DNA of 64,000 bases from the NCBI RefSeq assembly GCF_019857205.1, contig NZ_JAHWXO010000004.1, forward strand, positions 226,001 through 290,000. The letters run 5' to 3'. Below, piece after piece: positions 44,073 to 54,589 of the stretch. The DNA is from Qipengyuania pacifica. Its GTDB lineage: Bacteria; Pseudomonadota; Alphaproteobacteria; Sphingomonadales; Sphingomonadaceae. A program made the position numbers and the translations under genes. Positions within the stretch are counted from its first letter, which is position 1, and each line of letters opens with the position of its first letter. The notes under the pieces were generated by a model. It did no database searches, was not told the DNA's origin, and saw only the letters and a program-made list of their open reading frames with translations.

Positions 44073-46397
44073 ATGGTTGTCGATATGCCCTTTGCTGTTG
44101 AAACACCGCCGCGGGGCAAACGTGCCCCCGCGCGTCGCAGTGCATCATCGGCTCTGGCCTTGGCGATGGCGCTGGTTGCGGTTCCGGCAGTGGCGCAAAG
44201 CACCGATGCCCCGGTCGGCCAGACAAGCGCACTCGACGTTCCGGCCCCGCCCGCCGATGCGAACCTACCGCAAGTCGAGCCGGTCATCAGCGACGAGGAG
44301 TTCGACGAAACCGTCCCCGAACTCGACCCTTCGAACGATCCCGCCCTGGACGCGCCGTTGGAATCGATCGAAGACTTCGAACGGAGGGTTGCCCAGGAAC
44401 AGGCTGGCGCTGCTCCTGCCGAGGGTCAGGACGTCCCGCTTGGCGACCCAACCCTCGCCGATGGGGATGCAGTGGAAGAAATCGGCGATGCGCCCATTCG
44501 CGATGCCGAACTGGCCGCCCCCCTTCCCCCGCTGGATCAATTCAATGTGGAGCCTGTCGAGTTTGCACAGGACGCAACCGATACCGAAACCACGGAGATC
44601 GCCTATTCCGTCCGCGTCAACGGCCTCGACGCTGCAGACGCAGAGGCGGCCACCAGCCTGCGCGACCAGTTCGATAACCTTTCCGCGCTGGAAGACGGGG
44701 ATGGCAAAGCGGCGAATGTCGCACAGATCACCGCCCGGCTGACGGAAGACAGCGCCTTGATGCAGCGCATCCTTGCCTCGGAAGGCTGGTACGAGGCGCG
44801 CGCAGCCACACAAATCGATCGGACCGGCGAAGGCGATGGACTGTCGCTTACTGCAGTGATCGATGTCCTGCCGGGACCGCGATATTCCTTTTCCGACATC
44901 GTCATCGACGCTGATCCGACCGAGCCCCCGGACCTGATCCGCAAAAATCTGGTTCTCAAGACTGGCGATCCGATCGTCGCGGCGCGGGTTCAGGGCGCGG
45001 AGGCGAATGTAGCCGTTGCCCTGCCGGAAAACGGCTATCCCTTCGCGGAAATCGGCCAGCGCGACATTCTTCTGGACCAAGAGACGGGCGACGGTGTGTA
45101 TACACTACCCGTTACAACCGGCCCGCGGTCGCGCTTCGGAGAAATCCAGACCACTGGCGACCTGGCGTTCGATGCAGAGCACGTCGGCGTGCTGGCCCGG
45201 TTCGAGCAGGGCGAACTCTACGACAGCCGCATGGTCGACGATCTGCGGCAGGCGCTGGTCGCGACAGGACTGTTCAACACCGTATCCGTACTGCCCCAGC
45301 AAACTGGCGAACCGGCCGGCGAAGGCACCGAATACGCGACCATTCTCGTGGAGCAGGAAGCAGGCCCACCGCGAACTCTGGCGGGAAGTGCAGGATTCGG
45401 CACCGGTCAAGGGTTCCGCATCGAGGGCAGCTGGACGCATCGGAACCTCTTCCCGCCCGAGGGTGCGCTGATCGGTCGCGGTGTGGTTGGTACACAGGAA
45501 CAGGGAGCGGGGGTAACCTTCCGTCGGTCCAACGCCGGACAGAGAGATCGCACATTCCAGGCGACGGCCGAAGCCCTGCACAGCAATTACGACGCGTATG
45601 AAGCCTTCACCGGGCGGCTTTCGGCACTGATCAGTTACGATTCGACCAATATCTGGCAGAAGCCCTTCACCTACGCCTACGGCGTTCAGCTGATCGGTAC
45701 GAACGAGCAGGATTACGATTTTGCCCTTCAGGACTTTTCGCGGCGAACCTTCTTTATCGGCGGGTTGATAGGCCAAGCCGGGATCGATCGGACCAACAGC
45801 CTGCTCGACGCCACCGAAGGCTTCAAGATCACCGCGATCATCGAACCGGAAGGTTCGTTGCAAGACGGTTTCACACCTTACGTCCGCGCACGTCTGGATG
45901 GGTCGGCCTATTTCTCGCCGACCGACGCGATCACCCTTGCCGGCCGCGTCCGTGTTGGCACAATCCAGGGTATCGAGCGATTTGATCTGGCGCCGTCGCG
46001 GCGTTTTTATGCCGGTGGCGGCGGTTCCGTGCGCGGCTTCGGCTATCAGCAGCTCGGGCCGCGCGTCGTGCTCGACAATCCCGATTTCGATCCAGACGAT
46101 CCGGACGAATCCGCCGATCCCTTCATCTACCGCCCCTTGGGGGGACGCAGTCTCAACGAGGCCGCTGCCGAAGTGCGCTATCGCTTCGGCAATTTCGGGG
46201 TGGTAGGATTCGTCGATGCTGGTCAGGTATACGAAGACACGCTGCCTGATTTCAGCGACCTGCGGTTCGGAGCAGGGATCGGCGGGCGCTATTATACCAA
46301 TTTCGGACCGTTGCGGATCGATCTCGCCATGCCGCTCGACAGGCGCCCGGGCGAAAGCAAATTCGCCGTTTACGTATCGATCGGGCAGGCATTCTGA
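44073..46397 (+). CDS. tamA: TamA-like Omp85 outer-membrane assembly protein
   Basis: About 774 residues from ATG 44073 (ATG 44085 is possible), signal peptide ending VPAVAQS. An acidic, low-complexity linker (about 30-165) precedes POTRA-like repeats (about 175-390). A 16-strand barrel of the BamA/TamA family follows, with GTGQGFRIEGSWTHRNLFPPEG, FYAGGGGSVRGFGYQQLGP and the C-terminal FAVYVSIGQAF. TamA works with the inner-membrane TamB in assembling outer-membrane proteins or in lipid transport. Its TGA overlaps the tamB-like ATG (TGATG). Confidence 0.9.
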   Translation: MVVDMPFAVETPPRGKRAPARRSASSALALAMALVAVPAVAQSTDAPVGQTSALDVPAPPADANLPQVEPVISDEEFDETVPELDPSNDPALDAPLESIEDFERRVAQEQAGAAPAEGQDVPLGDPTLADGDAVEEIGDAPIRDAELAAPLPPLDQFNVEPVEFAQDATDTETTEIAYSVRVNGLDAADAEAATSLRDQFDNLSALEDGDGKAANVAQITARLTEDSALMQRILASEGWYEARAATQIDRTGEGDGLSLTAVIDVLPGPRYSFSDIVIDADPTEPPDLIRKNLVLKTGDPIVAARVQGAEANVAVALPENGYPFAEIGQRDILLDQETGDGVYTLPVTTGPRSRFGEIQTTGDLAFDAEHVGVLARFEQGELYDSRMVDDLRQALVATGLFNTVSVLPQQTGEPAGEGTEYATILVEQEAGPPRTLAGSAGFGTGQGFRIEGSWTHRNLFPPEGALIGRGVVGTQEQGAGVTFRRSNAGQRDRTFQATAEALHSNYDAYEAFTGRLSALISYDSTNIWQKPFTYAYGVQLIGTNEQDYDFALQDFSRRTFFIGGLIGQAGIDRTNSLLDATEGFKITAIIEPEGSLQDGFTPYVRARLDGSAYFSPTDAITLAGRVRVGTIQGIERFDLAPSRRFYAGGGGSVRGFGYQQLGPRVVLDNPDFDPDDPDESADPFIYRPLGGRSLNEAAAEVRYRFGNFGVVGFVDAGQVYEDTLPDFSDLRFGAGIGGRYYTNFGPLRIDLAMPLDRRPGESKFAVYVSIGQAF

Positions 46398-49300
46398 TGG
46401 CCGAGGAAACGGAAACCGTCCGCCACCATGACAACCGTGCTCGCCAGGTGGCGAAATGGGCCGGTATCGTCATCGGCGGCCTCGTCCTCCTGGTGGCAGC
46501 CTTGCTGCTTGGTCTCAACACGGGGCCGGGCAAGCGCTTCGTCGCCGATCAGATTGCCGCTCTCGAATTCGAGAACGGCATGGAGATCGGCGTCGGCCGT
46601 ATCGAGGGATCGCTGTATGGCGAGATGATCCTGCACGACGTGTCACTGTCCGATCCGAAGGGCGTCTTCCTGGCATCGCCCGAACTACGAATGGATTGGC
46701 GCCCATTCGCCTTTATCGGCAGCCATATCGACATCCGCTCGCTCACATCGCGGCTGGTTACCTTGCAGCGCCTTCCGGAATTCGCCGAGACGCCCCCGTC
46801 GGATGCCCCTTTGCTGCCCGATTACGATATCGATATCGGCGAATTGCGGATCGACCGCTTCGTGGCCGAGGCGCCGGTCAGCGGTGAACCCCGGGTCGCC
46901 TCGCTCGCGGGCAAGGCGCATATAGCCGATGGCCGGGCGCAGGCGACGTTCGATGCCGCAACTATTTCAGGCAGAAACCAGGCAGGCGGCGACCGCATTG
47001 CGCTGGTTGTCGACGCCGTCCCCGAAGACAACAAGCTAGATCTGAAGCTTGACCTCAACGCCCCAGGCAACGGGGTGATCGCCGCGATGGCCGGCCTGAC
47101 CGAGCCGCTTCGGGTCCAGCTTGACGGCACTGGCAACTGGGACGCCTGGAACGGGCGCCTCGACGCCAATCTCGCCAATAGTGAGCTCGCGCGTTTGCAG
47201 ATCACTGCCCGCGACGGCACCTTTGCCGTGCGCGGCCCGACCCGGATCGCGCGCATGTTCGAGGGACCGACTGCAGCCCTGCTCGGCCCGGTGATGAATA
47301 TTCAGATGTCTGCCGCCCTGGATGAGCGCCGGGTGACGCTCGACGGCAATCTGAACAGCGACGCATTTCGCCTGAACACGAACGGCCTCGTCGATGTGTC
47401 GGACAACAGCTTCGACGATCTGGCGTTGTCCTTCGTACTGTTGAAACCTTCGGCAATGGCCGAGAACCTTCGTGGCAGTGGCCTGCGCGCCTTGCTGACA
47501 CTCAATGGCGAATTCGCCACGCCGCGTGTCGAATATGCAATCAATGCCAACCGCCTGTTGATGAATGACATGGGGCTCGAGAACCTGCGCGCCAGCGGGG
47601 AAGCGACAGTCGATGCAGAGCGGATCATGATCCCGGTCGATGCCAGCGTATCCCGCATCGTCGGACTGGACACGGTGGCTGGCGGAACCCTGCGCAATGT
47701 CCGTCTGGTCGGAGACCTCGCCATCGACGGCACGCGCATCCTGTCGGACAATATGCGCATCCGCTCGGACCGGATCGATGCGGGCGTGATCCTGCTCGCG
47801 GATACGTCGACCGGGCTCTACACCGGTGCCATCGACGGCAAGATCGACAATTACCGGGTCGAAAGCGTCGGGATCTTCAACATCGAAACCGATGTCGATC
47901 TTGAATCGCAGGACGGCGGCTTCGCAATGGCCGGCCGCGTTCGCGCGCGATCGACGAGCCTGTTCAACGAAGGCGTACGCGACTTTCTCGGCGGCAATGC
48001 GGTCGCGGCAAGCGACGTTCGCTATGGGCCGGACGGAATAATCCGATTTTCGAACCTGTCCCTGCGTGCCCCAGCCGCGCGCATCACAGGGGGCAGCGGT
48101 TTCTACGCGCCCGATGGAAGACTGGCCCTGAACGCGGATGGGGTCACCGATGCCTATGGCCGTATCGGGGTGAGAGTGGCTGGCACACTCAGCGATCCCG
48201 ACGCGGTTGTCACTGCAGAGCGACCCGATCTGGGCATCGGTCTGGCAAATTTACGTGCGAATATCACCGGGGCTCCCAATGGGTATCGCCTCGCCGCCAC
48301 CGGCGATACCGATTACGGCCCGCTTACCGCGGATTTGGTGCTCGGCATGGGCGATCAGCTTACGCTCGATATCAACAACGCCGATCTGGCGGGCATCGCT
48401 TTCGCCGGGTCTCTGCGACAAACACAGGCTGGACCGTTTGCAGGCCGTCTCAACGCCAATGGTCGAGGCGTTGCGGGTGTCGTCCGGCTTGATGCAGCCG
48501 GCGAATACCAGCAGGCACTCGTGAACCTTCGTGCTCAGAATACCGTGCTTCCCGGCCCCGCGAACTTGGCGATCGGATCGGCAATCATCGATGCACGGAT
48601 CGTTCTTTACGACCAGCCCTATGTCGTTGCCGATGCCCAACTTTCCCAGACCACGTTCGGGAGCCTCAACCTTGCCGCGGCACGAGCGAACATCGACTAT
48701 CGCGATGGCAACGGGACTGCGCGCATTCTGGCGGAAGGGGTTAGCGGCGTTCCGTTCCGCGTCGCCGCGAATGCCGAGCTTAAGCCAGACCTCTGGCGCG
48801 CCGCACTCAGAGGCCGGGTACGCGGCGTCGAATTCGCCACAGTCGGCCCGGCGCGCATCGTCCCGGGTGAGAACGACTATGAACTGCTGCCCACGCGGAT
48901 CGATTTCGGTCGCGGGAACATTCGATTGGCCGGCACTTACGGCGAAGGGATGAAGATCCAGAGCCGCCTGGATTCGCTCGATCTCTCCATCGTCGAAGCG
49001 TTCGTACCCGGTCTTGGCATCAACGGCAGTGCGACCGGCAGTCTGGATTTCGACCAGCCGAATGCTTCTGCATTCCCCCGCGCCGATGCCCGGCTGCAGA
49101 TCGCGAATTTCAGCCGTACGACGGCGGTTTCGGTCAGCCAGCCGCTCGATATCAATTTCGTGGGCAAGCTGCTTCCAGATGGCGGTGAAGCGCGCGCGGT
49201 CATGCGTCGTCGTGGCAGCGTCATCGGTCGCCTGAATGCATCCCTGAGGCCGCTGCCCCCCGGCTCAGGTAGCTGGACTACCCGGCTTCTCGCAGCTCCG

Positions 49301-50605
49301 CTGGATGGCGGCATCCGTTACAATGGGCCAGCGGATACGCTGTTCTCGTTCGCCGGTCAGCCCGATCAGCGCCTGTCCGGACCAATCGGCGTGGCGGCAG
49401 ATTTCTCCGGCCGCGTACAAAGTCCGCAGCTGTCGGGGATCGTGCGCGCGAACAGTCTTACTTACGAAAACCAGACCTATGGGACGAGATTGTCGAACAT
49501 GGCAATCGAAGGCCAATTCACCGGTGATCGTTTCGCCATTGAGCGTCTGACGGCGACGGCCGGTGACGGATCGGTAAGTGCGCAGGGTTTTATCAGCCTT
49601 GCCGAGGCGAGCGGATATCCGATGAACGTCGACGTCACGCTGAACAACGCTCGGCTGGCTCGGAGCGACGCCCTTGCTGCCACCGCCACAGGCAATCTGC
49701 GCCTGGCAAAGGCTGCGGGCGAAACCGCCCTGCTCTCCGGCGAAATCACGCTGCCAGAAACACGCTACCAGATCATCCGTCAGGGTTCAGCCGAAGTGCC
49801 CGAACTGACCGGCGTGCGATTCAAGCCACCGCGCGGTCCTAAGCGGATAACCGGTGAGGAGCCCGCCCAGCCACAGCCAGGGCTCTTCGACCAGCTGAGG
49901 CTCGATATCGCGTTGCGTGCTCCCGAGCAGCTCTATGTATCTGGCATGGGCCTCGAATCCGAGTGGAGTGCCGACATGCGGCTCGGTGGAACCAGCACCG
50001 CGCCCCGCGTTTCAGGCGAGGTTGAGCTCGTGCGGGGAACGCTTGGGTTTGCCGGCCGGTCGTTTGAATTGAGCGAAGGTCGAGTAGATTTTACCGGTGG
50101 AACGTCCATCGATCCTGTAATTCAGCTCACGGCGACGGACGACATCGAGGACGTCGTCGTCAACGTCAATGTGTCGGGCCGTGCTTACGACCCGCAGATC
50201 GCCTTCTCGAGCGTTCCGGGATTACCGCAGGACGAAATCGTGTCACGCATTCTGTTCGGTAGTTCGATCGGCAATCTTTCGACCATACAGGCAGTGCAAT
50301 TGGCAGCCTCGCTCAATTCGCTCCGCGGGAGTGGCGGCGGCCTCAATCCCCTTGGGAAGCTGCGCTCGGCAACTGGCGTAGACCGGCTCCGCATTCTCGG
50401 GCCCGACGACACCAACGGCCGCGGGACGGCGCTCGCCGCAGGTCAGTATCTGACCGACGACATCTATGTGGAATTCATCACCGATGCGCGGGGGTTCACC
50501 GCGACACAGCTTGAAGTGAGCCTGACACCGTTCCTGTCGATCCTCAGCCAAGCCGGGGGGTCAGGGGCTACCAATGTCAACGTGCGTTATCGGAAGAATT
50601 ACTGA
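46397..50605 (+). CDS. tamB: TamB-like translocation/assembly module protein
   Basis: 1402 residues: one N-terminal membrane helix (about 18-38), then a very long periplasmic beta-rich repeat region as in AsmA/VPS13-like bridge proteins. The conserved TamB C-terminal domain (DUF490) is clear: SRILFGSSIGNLSTIQAVQLAASL, then GPDDTNGRGTALAAGQYLTDDIYVEF and an end in VNVRYRKNY. It is coupled to tamA (TGATG overlap at 46395-46399) and in the same way to the next small gene. It spans the periplasm from the inner membrane to TamA. Confidence 0.92.
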   Translation: MAEETETVRHHDNRARQVAKWAGIVIGGLVLLVAALLLGLNTGPGKRFVADQIAALEFENGMEIGVGRIEGSLYGEMILHDVSLSDPKGVFLASPELRMDWRPFAFIGSHIDIRSLTSRLVTLQRLPEFAETPPSDAPLLPDYDIDIGELRIDRFVAEAPVSGEPRVASLAGKAHIADGRAQATFDAATISGRNQAGGDRIALVVDAVPEDNKLDLKLDLNAPGNGVIAAMAGLTEPLRVQLDGTGNWDAWNGRLDANLANSELARLQITARDGTFAVRGPTRIARMFEGPTAALLGPVMNIQMSAALDERRVTLDGNLNSDAFRLNTNGLVDVSDNSFDDLALSFVLLKPSAMAENLRGSGLRALLTLNGEFATPRVEYAINANRLLMNDMGLENLRASGEATVDAERIMIPVDASVSRIVGLDTVAGGTLRNVRLVGDLAIDGTRILSDNMRIRSDRIDAGVILLADTSTGLYTGAIDGKIDNYRVESVGIFNIETDVDLESQDGGFAMAGRVRARSTSLFNEGVRDFLGGNAVAASDVRYGPDGIIRFSNLSLRAPAARITGGSGFYAPDGRLALNADGVTDAYGRIGVRVAGTLSDPDAVVTAERPDLGIGLANLRANITGAPNGYRLAATGDTDYGPLTADLVLGMGDQLTLDINNADLAGIAFAGSLRQTQAGPFAGRLNANGRGVAGVVRLDAAGEYQQALVNLRAQNTVLPGPANLAIGSAIIDARIVLYDQPYVVADAQLSQTTFGSLNLAAARANIDYRDGNGTARILAEGVSGVPFRVAANAELKPDLWRAALRGRVRGVEFATVGPARIVPGENDYELLPTRIDFGRGNIRLAGTYGEGMKIQSRLDSLDLSIVEAFVPGLGINGSATGSLDFDQPNASAFPRADARLQIANFSRTTAVSVSQPLDINFVGKLLPDGGEARAVMRRRGSVIGRLNASLRPLPPGSGSWTTRLLAAPLDGGIRYNGPADTLFSFAGQPDQRLSGPIGVAADFSGRVQSPQLSGIVRANSLTYENQTYGTRLSNMAIEGQFTGDRFAIERLTATAGDGSVSAQGFISLAEASGYPMNVDVTLNNARLARSDALAATATGNLRLAKAAGETALLSGEITLPETRYQIIRQGSAEVPELTGVRFKPPRGPKRITGEEPAQPQPGLFDQLRLDIALRAPEQLYVSGMGLESEWSADMRLGGTSTAPRVSGEVELVRGTLGFAGRSFELSEGRVDFTGGTSIDPVIQLTATDDIEDVVVNVNVSGRAYDPQIAFSSVPGLPQDEIVSRILFGSSIGNLSTIQAVQLAASLNSLRGSGGGLNPLGKLRSATGVDRLRILGPDDTNGRGTALAAGQYLTDDIYVEFITDARGFTATQLEVSLTPFLSILSQAGGSGATNVNVRYRKNY

Positions 50606-50802
50606 TGCGACGGCTTGCAATTCTGCTTCCGCTCGTACTGTCAGCTTGCGAACGGGAGAAGTCGTTCGATGAGCGGTACGAGATCGCCCAAGACGAGATA
50701 GAAAGCAAAGCAAAGGAACTGGATCAGGAGCTCACCCCTTCCCCAAGCCCTAACCCCGTCACGACAAAACAGCACGTGTCCGTAAATGAGCGCGAAAATT
50801 AA
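50605..50802 (+). CDS. Small lipoprotein co-translated with tamB
   Basis: 65 residues: signal MRRLAILLPLVLSAC with lipobox LSAC (Cys15), then a charged, probably helical segment (EKSFDERYEIAQDEIESKAKE) and a Pro/Ser-rich tail. The ATG shares its A with the tamB stop (TGATG), a sign of translational coupling. I do not recognise a family. The context suggests an accessory part of the Tam system or of envelope assembly, but that is inference. Confidence 0.75.
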   Translation: MRRLAILLPLVLSACEREKSFDERYEIAQDEIESKAKELDQELTPSPSPNPVTTKQHVSVNEREN

Positions 50803-50956
50803 CTAGCTCGTGGCGACCAGCCGCAGCGATGACTAACCGCGCCCATCGCGGAATTACTAAACCGTTGTCATGCCGCTGCCTTTCAGAGGAGCGTTGGCCA
50901 TAGCGAGCATCGCCGCTAAAGGGCCGTTTTCGGTCACCGGGTAAGAGAGAATTCTG

Positions 50957-52282
50957 ATGCTACTGAACCGCCGCAATTTCATCGGTGCCACCGGCGCGGC
51001 CTTTTCCGGGTTGTTGTTGAATGGTTGCACAGGCCGGTCGGCTCCGCTGGCGTCGGCGCCGTCATCATTCGCGGACTACGGTCCACTGGTTCCCGATCCT
51101 GCAGGAATGCTCGACCTTCCCCGCGGCTTTTCCTACCGGCTCCTGTCGAGCCTAGGGAATGCGATGACCGATGGCTGCACCGTGCCCGACAAGGCCGACG
51201 GCATGGGCTGTTTCTCGATTGGCAATGACGAGATCGTGCTCATCCGCAACCACGAACTGGTGCCGGCTGATGATGCCGGCGGCGTTCTCGCCAAAGGTTT
51301 CGGCACACGCGACGGCGCTATCGTGCCTGGCGGGACCACATCCATCGTACTCGATGCAACCACACTTGAGGTAAAGCGCGAGTTCCGCTCGCTTGCAGGA
51401 ACGATCCGCAACTGTTCGGGCGGCATCACGCCATGGGGAAGTTGGCTGACCTGTGAAGAAGCACCCACGGGCCCGGGCCAGCGTTTCGGCGAAGGTCTCG
51501 CTGAAAATCATGGCTGGGTGTTCGAAGTTCCGGCCAATGCGACCGGCCTGATCGATGCGGTTCCCTTGAAAGCCATGGGTCGCTTCAATCACGAAGCGGC
51601 TTGTGTCGATCCGAGGACGGGGATCGTTTATCTTAGCGAAGATCGTGACGACAGCGTGTTCTACCGTTTCGTTCCGACCACCCCGGGGCGCCTTGGCGAC
51701 GGCGGGCTGCTGCAGGCGATGGTCGTGGAGGGCCTATCGGACACGCGCAACTGGACGTCAGCCGACATGGCAGTCGGGTCTCGTCACACCGTACGCTGGA
51801 TCGATTGCGACGATGTCGGATCCCCGAATGACGACCTGCGAAGCCGGGCCGCGGCAAAGGGTGCAGCCCTCGTCGCAAGGGGTGAAGGCATCCACACGGG
51901 AACAGACGAAATATTCGTGTGCTCAACGAATGGTGGCCAGCGAAAACTCGGCCAGATTTTGCGACTTGTCCCCGGCACTGGCGGCGAACCCGACCAGATC
52001 GAACTGTTTTTCGAAAGCCAGAGCAAAGACCAGTTCAACTACGGCGACAATCTCACCGTGGGTCCGAACGGCCACCTGATTGTCTGCGAAGACCAGTATA
52101 CCGAAGTGGTCGATAACCATCTTCGCGGTATTACGCCCGATGGCCGGGCTTATACTCTGGGTCGCCTGCGCATACAGACAGAACTGGCAGGCGGATGTTT
52201 TTCGCCTGACGGTAAGTGGTTCTTCGTCAACGCATATTCACCGACGCGGACTCTTGCCATTACAGGCCCGTGGGCCGTCTAG
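50957..52282 (+). CDS. PhoX-like (DUF839) Tat-exported protein
   Basis: 441 residues. The N-terminus carries RRNFIGATGAAF, a twin-arginine signal, followed by LNGC, a possible lipobox. Family features: GMLDLPRGFSYRLLS, IVLIRNHEL (metal ligand region), GGITPWGSWLTCEEAPT, GRFNHEAACVDPRTGIVYLSEDRDDSVFYRF and GPNGHLIVCEDQY near the end. PhoX proteins are Ca/Fe phosphatases. This one is shorter than PhoX of about 600 residues, so phosphatase activity should be seen as likely but unproven. Confidence 0.85.
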   Translation: MLLNRRNFIGATGAAFSGLLLNGCTGRSAPLASAPSSFADYGPLVPDPAGMLDLPRGFSYRLLSSLGNAMTDGCTVPDKADGMGCFSIGNDEIVLIRNHELVPADDAGGVLAKGFGTRDGAIVPGGTTSIVLDATTLEVKREFRSLAGTIRNCSGGITPWGSWLTCEEAPTGPGQRFGEGLAENHGWVFEVPANATGLIDAVPLKAMGRFNHEAACVDPRTGIVYLSEDRDDSVFYRFVPTTPGRLGDGGLLQAMVVEGLSDTRNWTSADMAVGSRHTVRWIDCDDVGSPNDDLRSRAAAKGAALVARGEGIHTGTDEIFVCSTNGGQRKLGQILRLVPGTGGEPDQIELFFESQSKDQFNYGDNLTVGPNGHLIVCEDQYTEVVDNHLRGITPDGRAYTLGRLRIQTELAGGCFSPDGKWFFVNAYSPTRTLAITGPWAV

Positions 52283-52459
52283 ATCGGCGAAAATTCCGAG
52301 CCCCGAAAGCCAGCGCGGGGTCAGGGCCTCAGTAGCGCTGAATTTACCAGAAGACTGGCGCAAAGGCGCGGAAGAGGTCTAACATATCGCCAAGAGCGGC
52401 CATCCTACAGATCGCATGACCGCCCTCGAACCAGTTCGCGGTCCAGGAGGAACAGTCAG

Positions 52460-54508
52460 ATGCAAATCAATCGAAACGCACTTTTCGCCGCCACCGCCAT
52501 TTGTGCGCTGGCTTCGCAACCTGCCATGGCAGAAGAAGGCATGTGGACGTTCGACGGTTTTCCAGCCGAGCAGGTCCGCGAGCAATATGGCTGGGCTCCC
52601 GATCAGGCGTGGCTCGATACGGTGCGCAATTCGGCTGTGCGACTGACGGGTGGCTGTTCGGCCAGCTTCGTATCGCCCGATGGATTGATCCTGACCAACC
52701 ACCATTGTGTCGCGAGCTGCCTGTTCGACAATTCGGACGAGACTGCCGACTATCTGCTCAATGGGTTCGTTGCGGACCGGCGCGATGCCGAGCTCAAATG
52801 TCCGGGTCAGCAGGCCGAAGTGGTCACCATGATCTCGGACGTCACGCCCGATGTGATTGGCGCGATCGGATCGCAGACCGGAGAGGCGCTAACCAAAGCG
52901 CGCGACGCGAAGATCGCCGAGCTGGAGAAGGCTGGCTGCCCCGACTCGGAGACGACCCGCTGTCAAGTGGTGACGCTTTTCGGTGGCGGACAGTACAAGC
53001 TCTACACCTATCGCAAGTACTCCGACGTGCGCTTGGCCTGGGCACCTGAAGATCGAGCCGCGACCTTTGGCGGCGACCCGGACAATTTCAATTTTCCGCG
53101 CTACTCGCTCGATGCAAGCTTTCTGCGCGCATATGAGAATGGTCGGCCGGTCGCGACGCCCGAGCACCTAAAATGGAACCCTCGCGCTCCGGAAGAAGGC
53201 GAGATCACCTTTGTGGTTGGCAACCCGGGATCGACCAGCCGCCTATGGACGGACAGCCAGTTGGCATTCGAGCGCGAAGTACGGCTGCCGGTTACGGTCG
53301 CCACGCTCAGTGAACTGCGTGGTCGGTTGATCCGCGCAATGGAAGAAAGCAAGGAACATGCCCGCGAAGGCGGCGACATGCTTAGCGGCATCGAGAACAG
53401 TCTGAAGGTCTATATCGGTCGCACGAAGGCGCTTAACGATCCGGCTTTCACTGCCAAACTCGCCGAAGCGCAGAACGATCTGCGCCAGCAGGTTGCGGGC
53501 GATAGTGAGATCGGAGATCCCTGGACGACGGTGGATGAGGCGATGAACGCGTACCGCGCGCTCTACTATCCCCTGCGTTTCACCCAACCATCGGGCGATC
53601 TTTACAGCTACGCGCAAACTCTGGTCTTTGCGGCACAGGAACGCGGCAAACCCAATTCCGAGCGTCTGCCGGGCTATACCGACAGCGCGCTGCCGCTGAC
53701 TGAAAAGCAGGTGCTCGACGAACGGCCCGTCTATCCGTGGCTGGATGAACTGGGCATGGAATGGAGCCTATCCAAGGCGCGCGAATATCTCGGCGTGGAC
53801 GATCCCGACACCAAACTTCTGCTCGGGAAGGAGAGCCCGGAACAGCTTGCCGAACGGCTGGTAAACGGCACTTCCCTCGCCGATCCGGCAGTCCGCAAAG
53901 CGCTATGGGATGGCGGTCTCGAGGCGGTAGAGGCGTCTAACGATCCCATGATCCAATACGCGCTCAAACTGGCCACGCGTCAGCGCGAATTGAAGGCGTT
54001 GGCCGACGCCCAGTATTCGGGTCCACTGGCAGCCGCCGGCGTCAAGCTGGCCGATGCCCGCTTTGCCGCCTACGGCGACAGCCTCTATCCTGACGCCACC
54101 TTCACCCTGCGCATCAGCTATGGCCAGGTGAAGGGCTGGGTCGAGCGTGGCAACCAGGTCCCGTTCCAAACGACGATGGGCGGAACCTTTGAGCGTGCTA
54201 CCGGCAACGCACCCTTCGATGTGGCACCGGCCTTCGCTGCAAACCAGACGAAGATCGACAAGAATACGACTTACGATTTCGTGACGACGAACGATATCAT
54301 TGGCGGCAATTCCGGTTCACCGGTGATCGACCGGGCCGGTACCGTGATCGGTGCAGCCTTTGACGGCAACATCCATTCCCTGGGTGGCAATTACGGTTAC
54401 GATGGCACGCTCAATCGAACCGTCGCTGTCTCTGCCGCCGCGGTGCAGGAAGCGTTGGAAACGATCTATCCCGCCCCTGCCCTCGTCGAAGAACTGGCCC
54501 GGCGCTGA
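52460..54508 (+). CDS. S46-family dipeptidyl-peptidase (DPP7/DPP11 family)
   Basis: 682 residues; GGAGGAA before the ATG; signal peptide ending PAMAEE. The triad of the family is visible: His81/82 in LTNHHC, Asp218 in PRYSLDASF and Ser618 in GGNSGSPV. Eighteen residues after the Ser is Gly636 in FDGN, the position that is Gly in DPP7 and Arg in DPP11. This predicts release of dipeptides with a hydrophobic rather than acidic second residue. It is periplasmic and probably feeds peptide uptake. Confidence 0.93.
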   Translation: MQINRNALFAATAICALASQPAMAEEGMWTFDGFPAEQVREQYGWAPDQAWLDTVRNSAVRLTGGCSASFVSPDGLILTNHHCVASCLFDNSDETADYLLNGFVADRRDAELKCPGQQAEVVTMISDVTPDVIGAIGSQTGEALTKARDAKIAELEKAGCPDSETTRCQVVTLFGGGQYKLYTYRKYSDVRLAWAPEDRAATFGGDPDNFNFPRYSLDASFLRAYENGRPVATPEHLKWNPRAPEEGEITFVVGNPGSTSRLWTDSQLAFEREVRLPVTVATLSELRGRLIRAMEESKEHAREGGDMLSGIENSLKVYIGRTKALNDPAFTAKLAEAQNDLRQQVAGDSEIGDPWTTVDEAMNAYRALYYPLRFTQPSGDLYSYAQTLVFAAQERGKPNSERLPGYTDSALPLTEKQVLDERPVYPWLDELGMEWSLSKAREYLGVDDPDTKLLLGKESPEQLAERLVNGTSLADPAVRKALWDGGLEAVEASNDPMIQYALKLATRQRELKALADAQYSGPLAAAGVKLADARFAAYGDSLYPDATFTLRISYGQVKGWVERGNQVPFQTTMGGTFERATGNAPFDVAPAFAANQTKIDKNTTYDFVTTNDIIGGNSGSPVIDRAGTVIGAAFDGNIHSLGGNYGYDGTLNRTVAVSAAAVQEALETIYPAPALVEELARR

Positions 54509-54589
54509 GCACTGCTCGTCCACTGGCGGACGAGGCGAAAATGCCTTTCCGCCTTACGTACAGGCATTAAAAATTCGGATGATCGCCTA

